DNA of 64,000 nucleotides from Aeromonas taiwanensis (GTDB lineage Bacteria > Pseudomonadota > Gammaproteobacteria > Enterobacterales > Aeromonadaceae). The stretch is from NCBI RefSeq assembly GCF_000820165.1, contig NZ_CDDD01000101.1:1-64000 (forward strand). The letters are read 5' to 3'. This document shows, one piece after another, positions 40,490 to 50,974 of this stretch. The notes under the pieces are model-generated. The model searched no databases. It saw only the letters and a program-made list of their open reading frames with translations, and had not been told where the DNA came from. Position numbers and translations under genes: made by a program. Each line of letters opens with the position of its first letter. Positions within the stretch are counted from its first letter, which is position 1.

Positions 40490-41004
40490 GTGTTCCCCTC
40501 CACGCAGGTACTGATCCGGCCATAGGTTGCGATGACCACCCTGTTCGTCGTGCTGGCATCATTGGAGACGCTCAGATTGCCTCCGAGAAAGGTGCCCCGG
40601 CGTGGCGTGAAAGTGATGCTGGCGGTGGAGCCACTCTTGTATTGGTTCGACGCATCGATCACCACGCCGCCAAACTCGTTTGCATCGGCGCCTTTGCGGC
40701 CCTCGATACTGGAGCAATGGTCGGCACAGCTGCTGCAGGTAGCGTCTATCGCGATGCGATAACACCAGTTCGACTGACCAGCGTTGAAGAGTTTGAGCGT
40801 CAAGGGGCCGCCGCGTTTGATGGCTTCGGACTTGAGCAGCATCATGTCGGTATAAAGCGCCTGGGTGGCGGCCCTGACCATCTGCTCCTGGCGCAGAGAA
40901 CGATAGCTGGGGAGCGCGACAGCCACCAGGATCGCCACCAATGTCAAGGCGAGTATCAGCTCTATCAAGGTAAAGCCGGACTCCGGCCTGATCCGCATTT
41001 CCAT
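40483..41004 (-). CDS. fimT: FimT/GspH-type minor pilin
   Basis: 173 residues. Leader MEMRIRPESG then FTLIELILALTLVAILVAVALPSYRSL, followed by the GspH/FimT segment MVRAATQALYTDMMLLKSEAIKRGG and a TFTPRRGTFLGG end typical of FimT. Several cysteines (WCYRI, CSSCADHC, CVEGNTC) suggest disulfides. First gene of the minor-pilin operon; AGGAG lies 12 bases before the ATG. Confidence 0.85.
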   Translation of the reverse strand: MEMRIRPESGFTLIELILALTLVAILVAVALPSYRSLRQEQMVRAATQALYTDMMLLKSEAIKRGGPLTLKLFNAGQSNWCYRIAIDATCSSCADHCSSIEGRKGADANEFGGVVIDASNQYKSGSTASITFTPRRGTFLGGNLSVSNDASTTNRVVIATYGRISTCVEGNTC

Positions 41005-41085
41005 GTTTGCCTAGACTCCTGTCTATAGCCCGTTCTCGGGCTGGCGAGTACTATCCTATGATAGTCCCAACTCACTTATGGAACC

Positions 41086-41478
41086 ATGCCGATGCCGCTA
41101 CGCTTCGCAAGAGGAATAACGCTGATTGAATTGATGGTCGTGGTCGCCATCGTGGCCATCATTGCCGCCATTGCCTATCCCTCTTTCCAGAATGGATTGT
41201 TACACTCCCGACGCACCGATGCATTCAAGACTCTGATGACCATGCAACTCAAACAGGAGGAGTATCGGATCACCAGCAGCGCTTACAGCACGAACCTGGC
41301 GGATCTTGGCAACCCCAGCAGCAACTATTACAGTTTTTCCGTGGTTGCGGCCTCGACCAGTGCCGCCACCTACAAGCTGCAAGCTCAGGCCAGCGGAGCT
41401 CAGAGCAATGATACCGGTTGTACCCTGCTCACCATCACCAAGGCCGATGTGAAGGAGCCTGCCGACTGCTGGAAGTGA
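41086..41478 (+). CDS. pilE: PilE-like minor pilin
   Basis: 130 residues. Leader ending RG then ITLIELMVVVAIVAIIAAIAYPSFQNGL (Glu +5; the first mature residue is Ile instead of the usual Phe). It continues with the PilE-type RRTDAFKTLMTMQLKQEEYR and a C-terminal disulfide loop (GCTLLTITKADVKEPADCWK). It is divergent from fimT, 81 bp apart, so the two promoters share that gap. ATG at 41086 or 41092. Confidence 0.85.
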   Translation: MPMPLRFARGITLIELMVVVAIVAIIAAIAYPSFQNGLLHSRRTDAFKTLMTMQLKQEEYRITSSAYSTNLADLGNPSSNYYSFSVVAASTSAATYKLQAQASGAQSNDTGCTLLTITKADVKEPADCWK

Positions 41479-41650
41479 GCCTTCATAACCATCAGCACCC
41501 GGTTGAAGATACCTGAGAGGAATACCTCTCATGCATAGATCATGGATAGGGAAAACACAGGAATAAGAAGAAAGTGAAGCCTGTACCAATCATGGCCCTT
41601 TCCCCGGAAGCGCCTTTGGCCTCGATACTGGAGTTGCTCGCTCTGCCTAC

Positions 41651-41678
41651 AAAAATGCCGACGCTGGGCCGGCATTTT
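41651..41678 (-). terminator. terminator after ispH
   Basis: AAAAATGCCG ... CGGCATTTT with a 9-base loop, T-run on both strands; it ends the ribF-ileS-lspA-fkpB-ispH operon. Confidence 0.85.
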
Positions 41679-41680
41679 CA

Positions 41681-42616
41681 TCAGAGGATACGAAGTTCGG
41701 GGGGGACTTCGAATACCACGTTTTCCTCGCGGCCCGGATGCTCCGTCACTATCTTGCCTCCCAGCTCGCGCAGACGGGCGATAACGTTTTGTACCAGCAC
41801 ATCGGGTGCAGAGGCACCCGCAGTGACCCCGATACGTTCGACACCGTCCAGCCAGTGAGGGTCAATCATGGACGCATCGTCGATGAGGTAGGCCTGGGTC
41901 CCCACCTTCTCGGCCAGCTCCCGCAACCGGTTGGAGTTGGAGGAGTTGCGCGATCCCACCACCAGCATGGCATCCACCAGCCCTGCCATCTCCCGCACCG
42001 CATCCTGGCGGTTCTGGGTGGCATAGCAGATGTCATCCTTGCGCGGCCCCTGGATCTTGGGGAAGTGCGCCCGCAGCGCATCGATAACGTCTGAGGTCTC
42101 GTCCACGCTGAGGGTGGTCTGGGTGACGAAGCAGAGGTCATCCGGGTTCTTCACCTTGAGCCTGGCCACATCTTCCGGTGTCTCCACCAGATACATGCCG
42201 CCTTCGGCGTTCTCGTACTGCCCCATGGTGCCGATCACCTCGGGGTGGCCGGCATGACCGATGAGCACGGCTTCGGAGCCCTTGCGACTGGCGCGATGGA
42301 CCTCCATGTGCACCTTGGTCACCAGCGGACAGGTGGCATCGAACACCTTGAGAGCGCGGGACTTGGCCATCTCGCGCACCGCCTTGGAGACGCCGTGGGC
42401 GGAGAAGATGACGATGCTGTCGTCCGGCACCTCATCCAGCTCCTCGACGAAGACGGCGCCCGCCTCCTTGAGCTTGTTCACCACGTAGCGGTTGTGCACC
42501 ACTTCATGACGGACATAGATGGGGGCACCGAACTTCTCCAGTGCGCTCTCGACGATGCTGATGGCGCGGTCGACACCGGCACAGAAGCCACGGGGATTTG
42601 CGAGCAGGATATCCAT
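41681..42616 (-). CDS. ispH: 4-hydroxy-3-methylbut-2-enyl diphosphate reductase IspH
   Basis: Last step of the MEP pathway, giving IPP and DMAPP. The 311-residue product has the three Fe-S cysteines in [22 protein letters not shown] and the [11 protein letters not shown] / [11 protein letters not shown] region (with CYATQNRQ), and the catalytic glutamate loop. Its ATG overlaps the fkpB stop by one base. Last gene of the ribF-ileS-lspA-fkpB-ispH set, as in E. coli. Confidence 0.97.
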   Translation of the reverse strand: MDILLANPRGFCAGVDRAISIVESALEKFGAPIYVRHEVVHNRYVVNKLKEAGAVFVEELDEVPDDSIVIFSAHGVSKAVREMAKSRALKVFDATCPLVTKVHMEVHRASRKGSEAVLIGHAGHPEVIGTMGQYENAEGGMYLVETPEDVARLKVKNPDDLCFVTQTTLSVDETSDVIDALRAHFPKIQGPRKDDICYATQNRQDAVREMAGLVDAMLVVGSRNSSNSNRLRELAEKVGTQAYLIDDASMIDPHWLDGVERIGVTAGASAPDVLVQNVIARLRELGGKIVTEHPGREENVVFEVPPELRIL

Positions 42617-43068
42617 CAGTTCACTTTCTCCTCGTCATCAACCCCCAGGATCTCCACCTCGAAGGTGACGGTGTGGCCGGCCAGGGGGTGGTTGAAATCG
42701 ACCGTCACCGACATCCCTTCCACCGCCCGGATGATGCCCGGCAGCTCGCTGCCGTTGGGCTGGTCGAACAGTATGATGGTACCGACCTTGGGCTCCACCT
42801 CGGCGCCGAACTTGGCGCGGTCCAGATGGTAGATGTTGTCGGGGTTGGAGAGGCCGAACGCCTGCTCCGGTGCCAGGGTAAAACTCTTGCTCTCCCCCTC
42901 GCGCAGCCCCAGCAGACACTGCTCGAAGCTCGGCGTCAGGCTGCCATCCCCCATCCGCAGACGGGCCGGCTTGCCGTGCAGTGCCGTGCTGTCGGCCACC
43001 GAGCCATCTTCCAGCTTGATGGAGAAGTGGAACAATACGCTGCTGTCAGCGGCAATCGGCTGGCTCAT
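42616..43068 (-). CDS. fkpB: FKBP-type peptidyl-prolyl isomerase FkpB (SlpA)
   Basis: 150-residue SlyD-like FKBP with an inserted flap domain. The FKBP start is [20 protein letters not shown], followed by [20 protein letters not shown], the APEQAFG flap entry, and [20 protein letters not shown]. Overlaps both neighbours by a few bases (lspA by 4, ispH by 1), a tightly coupled operon. Confidence 0.95.
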   Translation of the reverse strand: MSQPIAADSSVLFHFSIKLEDGSVADSTALHGKPARLRMGDGSLTPSFEQCLLGLREGESKSFTLAPEQAFGLSNPDNIYHLDRAKFGAEVEPKVGTIILFDQPNGSELPGIIRAVEGMSVTVDFNHPLAGHTVTFEVEILGVDDEEKVN

Positions 43069-43580
43069 GAGGTCGCCTCCTTCTTCTTCTCACTGCGGAA
43101 CCCTTCCAGCACTATCATGGCGGCACCGATGAAGATGAAGCTGTCGGCCAGATTGAACGCCGGCCAATGGGCGCGCTGCCAGTAGAAGTCGAGGAAGTCG
43201 ACAACGTGGCCCAGCACCAGCCGATCAAACACGTTGCCGAGCGCCCCGCCGATGATCAGGCTGTAAGCGATACCGCTCCAGCGCTGGGTGACGGATTGCT
43301 TGCGCAACCAGTGGATCAGCAGGCCGCAGATGGCGAACGCCAGCACGGCGAAGAACCAGCGCTGCCAGCCCCCCTGATCGGCCAGGAAGCTGAAAGCCGC
43401 CCCCTTGTTGTAGACGTGGACCAGATTGAAGAAGGGGGTGATCTCCACCCCCGGGTAGCCAAACGGCAGCAACTTGACCACGGCGAGCTTGCTCGCCTGG
43501 TCCAGTACGAAGGCCAGCACCGCCAGCCACAGCCAACGCAGGCCGGTTTTGTTGTTCATCTCGTTTTGAGTCATGTTCAT
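43065..43580 (-). CDS. lspA: prolipoprotein signal peptidase II
   Basis: 171-residue aspartic protease in the inner membrane that cleaves lipoprotein signal peptides after Lgt action. Four helices; catalytic aspartates in GGALGNVFDRLVLGHVVDFLDF and FNLADSFIFIG. The ATG at 43580 shares one base with the ileS stop (TGATG); later ATGs two and seven codons on are possible. Lgt, its pathway partner, is encoded at 53635. Confidence 0.96.
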   Translation of the reverse strand: MNMTQNEMNNKTGLRWLWLAVLAFVLDQASKLAVVKLLPFGYPGVEITPFFNLVHVYNKGAAFSFLADQGGWQRWFFAVLAFAICGLLIHWLRKQSVTQRWSGIAYSLIIGGALGNVFDRLVLGHVVDFLDFYWQRAHWPAFNLADSFIFIGAAMIVLEGFRSEKKKEATS

Positions 43581-46441
43581 CAGGCAAATTGACGAGTTTC
43601 GCCGTCACCCTCGACGTTGGTGACACAGCGGCCACAGATCTCTTCGTGGCCTGCGATGGTACCCACGTCTTCCACATGGTGCCAGCAGCGGTCGCACTTG
43701 GCAGCGACAGACTGGGTCACGCTCAGCCACAGGTCATCGCGCTCAGTCTCTACTGCGTCTGCCGGAGCGGCATCGACGCTGACCACCTTGGCCTTGGAGG
43801 TGAGCAGCACGAAGCGCAGCTCATCGGCCAGGGCGTTCAGACGCGCGGCCAGCTCAGGCTTGGCGAACAGGGTCAGCTCGGCTTGCAGGGAACCGCCGAT
43901 GCGCTTCTCGCCACGGGCTACTTCCAGCGCCTTGTTCACTTCACCGCGCACGGTGAGGATCTCGGCCCAGAACTCGTCGTTCAGCACTTCGCCCGCTTCC
44001 AGCCCGAACAGGCCGTCGTACCACTCCTCGGTGAATACAAACTCGCCGCGCTCGCCCGGCAGAAGGGCCCAGATCTCGTCGGCGGTGAAGCTCATGATGG
44101 GCGCCATCCAGCGCACCATGGCCTCGGCGATGTGATAGAGGGCGGTCTGGCAGGAGCGACGGGCCAGGCTGTCAGCCTTGGCTGTGTACTGACGATCCTT
44201 GATGACGTCCAGATAGAAGGAGCCCATCTCGATGGAGCAGAACTGCATCAGCTTCTGGGTCACACCATGGAAGTTGTACTCGTCGAACGCCGCCACGATC
44301 TCGGCCTGTACCGCCTTGGCACGGCCCACGGCCCAGCGATCCACCACCACCATGTCGGCCGGTGCCACCATGTCGGTCGCCGGATTGAAGCCGTTCAGGT
44401 TGGCCAGCAGGAAGCGGGCGGTGTTGCGGATACGGCGATAGGCATCGGCGGAGCGCTTGAGGATCTCGTCGGAGACGGTCATCTCGCCGGTGTAGTCGGT
44501 GCTGGCGACCCACAGACGCAGAATGTCGGCACCCAGCTTGTTCATCACGTCCTGCGGGCTCACCACGTTGCCAATGGACTTGGACATCTTGCGACCCTGA
44601 CCATCCACGGTGAAGCCGTGAGTCAGCACCTGGTTGTAGGGGGCCTTGTCTTTCATCGCCACGCCGATCATCAGGGAGGACATGAACCAGCCGCGGTGCT
44701 GGTCAGAGCCTTCCAGATACATGTCGGCCGGCTTGCCGTTGAACTCGGGACGGGCGTCGACCACGGAGGCGTGGGTAGAGCCGGAGTCGAACCAGACGTC
44801 CAGGGTATCGGGCACTTTCTCGTAGTTGTCGGCGTCCGCGCCCAACAGCTCGGCCTTGTCCAGATCCCACCAGGCCTGGATGCCGGACTGCTCGACCCGC
44901 TTGGCCACCTCTTCCATCAGGCGCACGGAATCCGGGTGCAGCGCCTGGGTATCCTTGTGGACAAACAGGGAGATGGGCACACCCCAGGTACGCTGACGGG
45001 AGATACACCAGTCAGGACGGTTCTCGACCATTGCCTGGATGCGGTTCTTGCCCCAGGCCGGCACCCAGCCGCTCTGGCCGTGTTGGGCGATGCCCTCTTT
45101 CTCGATACGCTCGATCTCTTCCAGGGCGCGCTTGCGCAGACCCTTCTGCTCCATGCTGATGAACCACTGGGGGGTGGCGCGGAAGATGATCGGGGTCTTG
45201 TGACGCCAGCAGTGCGGGTAGGAGTGGTTGAACACCTTGTGGTGCAGCAGGGCGCCGCGCTCGGTCAGCACCTCGACCACGGCCGCATTGGCCTTGAACA
45301 CGTGCTGGCCGGCAAACAGTTCGGTATCCGGCAGGTAGACGCCGTTGCTGCCAACCGGGTTGGCCACTTCCAGACCGTACTTCTGACCGACCACGAAGTC
45401 TTCCTGACCGTGGCCAGGGGCGGTGTGCACCGCGCCGGTACCGGCGTCCAGGGTCACGTGATCACCCAGCACCACGGGCACGTCGAAGCTGTAGAAGGGG
45501 TGGTTGAAGCGCAACAGCTCGAGCGCCGCGCCCTTGGCGTAGCCCAGGTTGTGGAAGTGCTCGATGCCGGCGCGATCCATCACGTCCTTGACCAGCTCGG
45601 CGGCCAGGATCAGACGCTCGGGGTGTTCGCCCTCGACCTGTACCAGGGCGTAGTCCAGCGCCTCGTGCATGGCGATGGCGCGGTTGGCCGGCAGGGTCCA
45701 CGGGGTGGTGGTCCAGATCACGGCAGAGAGGGGGCCCTTGCCGGTGTGGCCTTCGGCGCAGTCAAACTTGGCGGCCACGGCAGCCTCGTCGACGGCCTTG
45801 AAGCGCACGTCGATGGAGGGGGAGTTCTTGTCGTAGTACTCCACTTCCGCTTCAGCCAGCGCAGAGCCGCAATCGGTACACCAGTGCACCGGCTTGGAGC
45901 CTTTGTGCAGGTGGCCGTTTTCAACGATCTTGGCCATGGAGCGGATGATGTTGGCTTCGGTGCCAAAATCCATGGTCAGGTAGGGGTGTTCCCAGTCACC
46001 CAGCACGCCCAGACGGATGAAGTCGGTCTTCTGCGCTTCGATCTGGGTCTTGGCGTATTTGCGGCACTCTGCGCGGAATTCGGCGGCGGAAACCTTCTCA
46101 CCCGGCTTGCCGACCATGCCTTCCACTTTCAGCTCGATGGGCAGACCGTGGCAGTCCCAGCCCGGCACATAGGGGGAGTCGAAGCCGGAGAGGCCCTTGG
46201 ACTTGATGATGATGTCTTTGAGGATCTTGTTGACCGAGTGACCGATGTGAATGCTGCCGTTCGCATAGGGGGGGCCATCGTGCAGAATGAAAGAAGGCTT
46301 GCCCGCTTTGGCGCGGCGAATGGCGCCGTAAAGATCCTGATCGTACCAACGTTTCAGCATGTTGGGTTCGCGCTTGGCCAGATCGCCGCGCATCGGAAAC
46401 TCGGTTTCCGGCAGATTCAGGGTATGTTTATAGTCGCTCAT
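43580..46441 (-). CDS. ileS: isoleucyl-tRNA synthetase
   Basis: 953-residue class I synthetase. HIGH motif in [13 protein letters not shown] (65-68), CP1 editing domain with the Thr-rich [17 protein letters not shown] in [10 protein letters not shown], and a C-terminal zinc finger (CDRCWHH ... CGRCV). Overlaps lspA and ribF by one base each. Confidence 0.98.
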   Translation of the reverse strand: MSDYKHTLNLPETEFPMRGDLAKREPNMLKRWYDQDLYGAIRRAKAGKPSFILHDGPPYANGSIHIGHSVNKILKDIIIKSKGLSGFDSPYVPGWDCHGLPIELKVEGMVGKPGEKVSAAEFRAECRKYAKTQIEAQKTDFIRLGVLGDWEHPYLTMDFGTEANIIRSMAKIVENGHLHKGSKPVHWCTDCGSALAEAEVEYYDKNSPSIDVRFKAVDEAAVAAKFDCAEGHTGKGPLSAVIWTTTPWTLPANRAIAMHEALDYALVQVEGEHPERLILAAELVKDVMDRAGIEHFHNLGYAKGAALELLRFNHPFYSFDVPVVLGDHVTLDAGTGAVHTAPGHGQEDFVVGQKYGLEVANPVGSNGVYLPDTELFAGQHVFKANAAVVEVLTERGALLHHKVFNHSYPHCWRHKTPIIFRATPQWFISMEQKGLRKRALEEIERIEKEGIAQHGQSGWVPAWGKNRIQAMVENRPDWCISRQRTWGVPISLFVHKDTQALHPDSVRLMEEVAKRVEQSGIQAWWDLDKAELLGADADNYEKVPDTLDVWFDSGSTHASVVDARPEFNGKPADMYLEGSDQHRGWFMSSLMIGVAMKDKAPYNQVLTHGFTVDGQGRKMSKSIGNVVSPQDVMNKLGADILRLWVASTDYTGEMTVSDEILKRSADAYRRIRNTARFLLANLNGFNPATDMVAPADMVVVDRWAVGRAKAVQAEIVAAFDEYNFHGVTQKLMQFCSIEMGSFYLDVIKDRQYTAKADSLARRSCQTALYHIAEAMVRWMAPIMSFTADEIWALLPGERGEFVFTEEWYDGLFGLEAGEVLNDEFWAEILTVRGEVNKALEVARGEKRIGGSLQAELTLFAKPELAARLNALADELRFVLLTSKAKVVSVDAAPADAVETERDDLWLSVTQSVAAKCDRCWHHVEDVGTIAGHEEICGRCVTNVEGDGETRQFA

Positions 46442-47415
46442 CAGTCCTGGGTTCCCTTCTTTTCTAAAAGAGTGCTGGGTAAATGAAATTGTGGCAGCCC
46501 GAACCAGGCTCGGGCCGCCAGGGCATCTCGTTCGATCTGCTCTTTCAAGGCGGTGAAAGAGTCAAATTTCTGCTCTTCGCGCAGCTTGTGGCGAAGCAGC
46601 ACCTTGACCTGCTGACCGTATAGATCACCAGAAAAATCAAATAAATGTACTTCCAATCTGGCTTGTGTACCGCTCAAGGTCGGCCGTACACCCACATTGG
46701 CGACACCGGGGAAGATCTTGCCGGAACATACCACTTCCACCGCGAACACGCCACCGACCGGGATCACCTGGCGCTTGAGGGCCAGGTTGGCGGTGGGAAA
46801 ACCTATGGTGCGCCCCAGCTTGTCACCGTGGGCCACCCGACCGCTGATGGCATAGGGGCGGCCGAGCATCAACTCCACCTCCGCCATACGGCCCGCCTTG
46901 AGGGCCTCGCGCACCAGCGTGCTGCTGACCCGCTGGCGGGAAAGCTGGAAGCTCTGGGTGCTGATCACCTCGAAGCCGAAGCGCCGTCCCGCCTCTTCCA
47001 GCAGGTGGAAGTCCCCTTCCCGCCCCTTGCCAAAGCGAAAATCGTCGCCCACCACCAGATAGTGCACGCCGAGTTTCTCCACCAGCAGTTGCTCGATGAA
47101 GGTACTGGCCGCCTGCTCGGCAAAGCGGTGGGTGAAGCGCACGCAGAGCATGCGATCGATCTGCATGGCCTTGAGGGCTTCGTATTTCTCTCGCCAGCGG
47201 CTGAGGCGGGCGGGTGCCGCAGCACCGGCAAACAGCTCCAGCGGCTGGGGTTCGAACAGCATGACACAGGCTGGCAAGCCCAGCTGGGCCGCTTTTTCCT
47301 GCAAGCGGGTCAACACCGCATGGTGCCCCTGATGAACCCCATCGAAGTTGCCTATGGTCAATACACAGCCCCGGTGACGGGCCTGGATATTGTGAATGCC
47401 GCGAATAAGCTCCAT
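46441..47415 (-). CDS. ribF: bifunctional riboflavin kinase / FAD synthetase
   Basis: Makes FMN and FAD from riboflavin. The 324-residue product has the N-terminal nucleotidyltransferase ([40 protein letters not shown]) and the C-terminal kinase ([20 protein letters not shown]). The ATG at 47415 (MELIRGIHN) matches the family start and has AAGG upstream; an in-frame start eight codons earlier is not conserved. No FMN riboswitch was seen upstream. First gene of the ileS operon, 204 bp after murJ. Confidence 0.96.
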   Translation of the reverse strand: MELIRGIHNIQARHRGCVLTIGNFDGVHQGHHAVLTRLQEKAAQLGLPACVMLFEPQPLELFAGAAAPARLSRWREKYEALKAMQIDRMLCVRFTHRFAEQAASTFIEQLLVEKLGVHYLVVGDDFRFGKGREGDFHLLEEAGRRFGFEVISTQSFQLSRQRVSSTLVREALKAGRMAEVELMLGRPYAISGRVAHGDKLGRTIGFPTANLALKRQVIPVGGVFAVEVVCSGKIFPGVANVGVRPTLSGTQARLEVHLFDFSGDLYGQQVKVLLRHKLREEQKFDSFTALKEQIERDALAARAWFGLPQFHLPSTLLEKKGTQD

Positions 47416-47619
47416 CAGTGCCTTGTGCGTTGCTGCCATGGAAATCGGCGGATTATATATCAGGCAGCAGGCAGGGTCAGCCCTGCATTACCCCGATTTC
47501 AGCCATCCCGCCCGGTTCCCCGGGCTCGGTCAGGGCCATTCTCCCCCACCGGTCGCCCGGCCCCCCTCTCCTGCTCTGCTATCCCGACCTGCCCGCAGCG
47601 CCTTGCTTCCAAGCCGTTA

Positions 47620-49185
47620 TTACGGCTGCTGATCGGCTCTCAGGTGTCGTGGCCGTATGCCCAGCGCCACCAGCACAATCCCGTACACAGCCCCGCCGAG
47701 GCAGAGCAGCAAGGTCAGCTCAAGACTGGCTTTGCCCATGCTCCAGGCGCCCCACTGGGCGAGATCCGGTGACAGGTAGGCGAGCAGCCCCCCCATCAGC
47801 ACAGTGGCAACCAGCAGTTTGAGGCAGAACACCCCGGTGTTGCGGGAGGGGCGGTAGACATTCTGTTGATAGAGCCCCTTGAACAGCAAGGCGGCGTTCA
47901 GGGTGCCAGAACAGGCGGTAGCGAGCGCCAGCCCCACGTAACCGAGCGGGTAAATGAAGATGAGGTTGCAGACCATGTTGGCCACCATGGCCATGATGCC
48001 TATCCGCACCGGGGTCTTGGTGTCCTGGCGGGCATAGTAGCCCGGCGCCAGCACCTTGATGAGCATCAGGGAGAGCAACCCTGTGGTGGAGGCCAGCAAG
48101 CTGGCGCTGGACATGCTCACCTCGTGCAGGCCGAACTCGCCGCGCATGAACAGCACCCGCAGGATGGGCTCACGCAGCACGGCGATGCCCACCATGGCGG
48201 GCATGCCGAGCAGCATCACCATACGCATACCCCAGTCCATGGTACGGGAGAAATCTGCCGGATCCGCATCCACATGCTTGCGGGCCAGGGCTGGCAGGAT
48301 GACGGTGCTGATGGCCACCGCGAACAGGCCGAGGGGAAACTCCAGCAGGCGATCAGAGTAATACAGATAGCTGATGGCACCGGTGGCCAGGAAGGAGGCC
48401 AGCATAGTGTTGATAAGCAGATTGATCTGGCTGACCGAGACACCAAACAGGGCCGGGATCATCAGGGTACGGATCTTCACCACCCCGGGGTGATGCCAAC
48501 CCCACTTGGGCCAGACCAGCATGTTGAGCTGGCGCAGGAAGGGATACTGGAACAGGAACTGTACTAGTCCCCCGAGGAAGACACCGATAGCAAGCGACAG
48601 CTCGGGGCGATCCAGCAAGGGGGCAATCCACCAGGCGGCCCCTATCATGGTGATGTTGAGAAACACCGGCGTGAACGACGAGACCGCGAAACGGCCGAAG
48701 GTGTTGAGGATAGCCCCCGCCATGGCGGTAAAGGTGATGAACCAGAGATAGGGGAAGGTGATCTTGAGCATCAGGCTCGCCAGCTCGAACTTCTCGGCCG
48801 CAGGCCCGCCGTGTAGCCAGTCCCAGAACCAGCCCCACCCGAAGATGGCGGTCAGCACCCCTGACCCCAGCACCCCCAGCAGGGTCACTATGGTGACGAT
48901 GCCGCCGAGTGTCCCCGCCACTGCGGCCAACAGCTCACGGAGCGCCTGCTCGTCACCGTTTTTCTTGTACTCCGTCATCACGGGCACGAACGCCTGGTTG
49001 AACGCCCCTTCTGCAAACAGGCGGCGCAAGAAGTTGGGAATGCGATTGGCGAAGAAGAAGACGTCTGCGGCCACCCCGGCACCGAGCAGATTGGCGATGA
49101 CCACATCGCGCACCAAGCCCATCACACGGGATGCCAGCGTCATTCCGGACACTATCATGCCGGATTTGATCAATTTCTTACTCAA
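47620..49185 (-). CDS. murJ: lipid II flippase MurJ
   Basis: 521 residues, 14 hydrophobic helices, MviN/MurJ family; flips lipid II across the inner membrane. The start SKKLIKSGMIVSGMTLASRVMG and ADVFFFANRIPNFLRRLFAEGAF are the family's most conserved stretch, with the essential arginines facing the cavity. In E. coli murJ lies elsewhere; here it precedes ribF on the same strand, a common arrangement in other gammaproteobacteria. Confidence 0.96.
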   Translation of the reverse strand: MSKKLIKSGMIVSGMTLASRVMGLVRDVVIANLLGAGVAADVFFFANRIPNFLRRLFAEGAFNQAFVPVMTEYKKNGDEQALRELLAAVAGTLGGIVTIVTLLGVLGSGVLTAIFGWGWFWDWLHGGPAAEKFELASLMLKITFPYLWFITFTAMAGAILNTFGRFAVSSFTPVFLNITMIGAAWWIAPLLDRPELSLAIGVFLGGLVQFLFQYPFLRQLNMLVWPKWGWHHPGVVKIRTLMIPALFGVSVSQINLLINTMLASFLATGAISYLYYSDRLLEFPLGLFAVAISTVILPALARKHVDADPADFSRTMDWGMRMVMLLGMPAMVGIAVLREPILRVLFMRGEFGLHEVSMSSASLLASTTGLLSLMLIKVLAPGYYARQDTKTPVRIGIMAMVANMVCNLIFIYPLGYVGLALATACSGTLNAALLFKGLYQQNVYRPSRNTGVFCLKLLVATVLMGGLLAYLSPDLAQWGAWSMGKASLELTLLLCLGGAVYGIVLVALGIRPRHLRADQQP

Positions 49186-49299
49186 GACGAGGCCTCTGGA
49201 ACTGTCGGAAAGAAAAGAATGCTGTTAGAATCGGCCGACAGTTTAACCGTCTCCCATCTGACACACCACCGGGGGGCGGTGTTTATTTGCACAAATCAT

Positions 49300-49328
49300 T
49301 TGACAATATGTGGTTGGGAAGGCATATT
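49300..49328 (+). promoter_or_regulatory. sigma-70 promoter of rpsT
   Basis: TTGACA (49300-49305), 17-bp spacer, CATATT (49323-49328), 48 bp before the rpsT start. Confidence 0.7.
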
Positions 49329-49376
49329 TCCGGGCCTTTTCAATACACTCGCTAAGACAGTTTTAGGAGTTTTACC

Positions 49377-49640
49377 TTGGCTAACATCAAATCTGCTAAG
49401 AAGCGTGCTCTTCAGTCAGAGAAACGTCGTCAGCACAACGCCAGCCGTCGTTCCATGACCCGTACCTACCTGAAGAAAGTGATCGCTGCCATCGCCTCTG
49501 GCGACAAGGCTGCTGCCACTGCCGCTTTCGCTGTTGCTCAGCCGATCATGGATCGTATGGCGACCAAAGGCCTGATCCACAAGAACAAAGCTGCTCGTCA
49601 CAAGAGCCGCCTGTCTGCCCAGATCAAAGCCATGGCTTAA
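49377..49640 (+). CDS. rpsT: 30S ribosomal protein S20
   Basis: 87 residues, beginning (M)[20 protein letters not shown], the standard S20 start. It starts with TTG, like the UUG of E. coli rpsT, which takes part in autogenous control there; AGGAG is eight bases upstream. Divergent from murJ. The next gene, hlyU, converges on it. Confidence 0.97.
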   Translation: MANIKSAKKRALQSEKRRQHNASRRSMTRTYLKKVIAAIASGDKAAATAAFAVAQPIMDRMATKGLIHKNKAARHKSRLSAQIKAMA

Positions 49641-49663
49641 TCAGCATCCGCTGATGAAAGCTG

Positions 49664-49692
49664 AAAAAACCGGCCTCAGTGCCGGTTTTTTA
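49664..49692 (+). terminator. terminator after rpsT
   Basis: AAAAAACCGGC CTCAGT GCCGGTTTTTT: a stem with A-run and T-run; serves rpsT and perhaps hlyU. Confidence 0.93.
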
Positions 49693-49992
49693 TTTGGGGT
49701 CGCTGCAGTACAGTCTGTGCAACAACCCTATCATCTCCCGTACCTCAACGCTGCGCAGGGAATAGTAGACCGTCTGGGCCTCTTTTCTTGTCGCAACCAG
49801 CTCATCCCGGCGCAATACCGCCAGGTGTTGTGATAGAGCCGATTGACTCAACCCAAGCACTTCGTTCAACTCGCCGACCGACAGCTCCCGCTCCAGCAAC
49901 TGACACAGAATGAACAGTCGCCGCTCATTGGCCAACGCCTTGAGCAGGGCCACCGCACGTCCGGCATTCGCCTCCATCTCTTCCAACTGCAT
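49690..49992 (-). CDS. hlyU: HlyU-type ArsR-family regulator
   Basis: 100-residue winged-helix dimer, very close to Vibrio HlyU: ALANERRLFILCQLL, ELSVGELNEVLGLSQSALSQHLAVLRRD and KEAQTVYYSLRS ... LLHRLYC. The two family cysteines that sense sulfur or redox state are present (Cys30, Cys96). The metal ligands of ArsR or SmtB are absent. In Vibrio, HlyU is an activator that displaces H-NS at toxin genes; here no toxin gene is adjacent. AGAGGT precedes the ATG. Confidence 0.92.
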   Translation of the reverse strand: MQLEEMEANAGRAVALLKALANERRLFILCQLLERELSVGELNEVLGLSQSALSQHLAVLRRDELVATRKEAQTVYYSLRSVEVREMIGLLHRLYCSDPK

Positions 49993-50041
49993 CTCGTACC
50001 TCTTCCTGCGAGGCGGGGATCATAGCCCCGGCCTCGACGAT

Positions 50042-50974
50042 TTAAAATGACAGGCTTGCCGGCTGAATGGTGGCGAAGTCCTCCTGTCCGGCAAACAGGA
50101 AGGAGAAGTCACTCTCGCACACCCGTTTTACCGCCGGATGCTGGATCATCCGCTCGGCGAAGATGACATAGTACTCCTCCATCAAATCCTGGGTCTCCCC
50201 CAACAGCATCACCTCTTCCCCCTCCAGGATCTCCTCCCGGTAGATGGTTGGCGCCATGAAGATGCCCTGGTTGAAGAAGCCGAACGCCTTCATCAGCGCC
50301 GCGTCGTCGAATTCTCCCAGGATGCTGGGGGAGATACCCTGCTGCTCGAACCACTGGGTCAACTGGCGCCCCATGGCGGTGCGCCGTCCGGGAATGAGCA
50401 GCTTGCGTTCCTCCAGGCAGGCCGGGAATGGCAACGATGGCAGGGGAGCCTTGCAGAAGAAGCTGACGCCACAGCCCCCCAGCCGCTTGGAGAGCAGACC
50501 GGCATGTTGGCTGGAGTCCACCGGACAGTCGGAGAGGATCATGTCCAGCTTGTGTTCGCTGAGCTGCTCCAGCAAGAGTTCGTGGGTCGATTCGAAGCAG
50601 CGCAGGTGGATGGAGCCATCGTTCGGGATGACGGAGAGCAGCACCCGGCTGGCCAGACGCTTGGAGAGGGCATCGGCAATGCCGACATCGAACAGGACCT
50701 GGCTCTCCTTGCGATAGTTGACGATATCCAGCATCTCGTAGGAGAGGCTGAACATCTTGTCGGCATAGCGAAACACCAGCTGGCCAAGTTCGGTGGCTTC
50801 GAGGGAACGACCTTTCCTGATCAGCAACTTGCCGCCGAGGCGCTGCTCGAGCAACTTGATCTGACCGGTGACGGTCTGCGGGGTCAAAAAGAGGGCTTCC
50901 GCCGCTTGCGTGACGGAGCCCTTCTTCTGAGTCATCCAAAAATAGTAGAGATGGTTGTAGTTAAGGTGTGACAT
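50042..50974 (-). CDS. nhaR: LysR-family sodium-responsive activator NhaR
   Basis: 310 residues. N-terminal helix-turn-helix ([40 protein letters not shown]), then the substrate-binding domain with [22 protein letters not shown]. coli NhaR activates nhaA on sodium; the same location next to nhaA supports that. The ATG at 50974 ([13 protein letters not shown]) fits the family; it lies 14 bases inside the 3' end of the preceding Rap1a-like gene. Confidence 0.95.
   Translation of the reverse strand: MSHLNYNHLYYFWMTQKKGSVTQAAEALFLTPQTVTGQIKLLEQRLGGKLLIRKGRSLEATELGQLVFRYADKMFSLSYEMLDIVNYRKESQVLFDVGIADALSKRLASRVLLSVIPNDGSIHLRCFESTHELLLEQLSEHKLDMILSDCPVDSSQHAGLLSKRLGGCGVSFFCKAPLPSLPFPACLEERKLLIPGRRTAMGRQLTQWFEQQGISPSILGEFDDAALMKAFGFFNQGIFMAPTIYREEILEGEEVMLLGETQDLMEEYYVIFAERMIQHPAVKRVCESDFSFLFAGQEDFATIQPASLSF

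Noticed and set aside
41514-41529. GAGAGGAATACCTCTC hairpin after pilE as a terminator
   Set aside because: The stem is short and has no T-run; the stronger terminator at 41651 fits better.
43589-46486. 965-residue open frame opposite ileS
   Set aside because: Antisense shadow of ileS; no plausible protein features.
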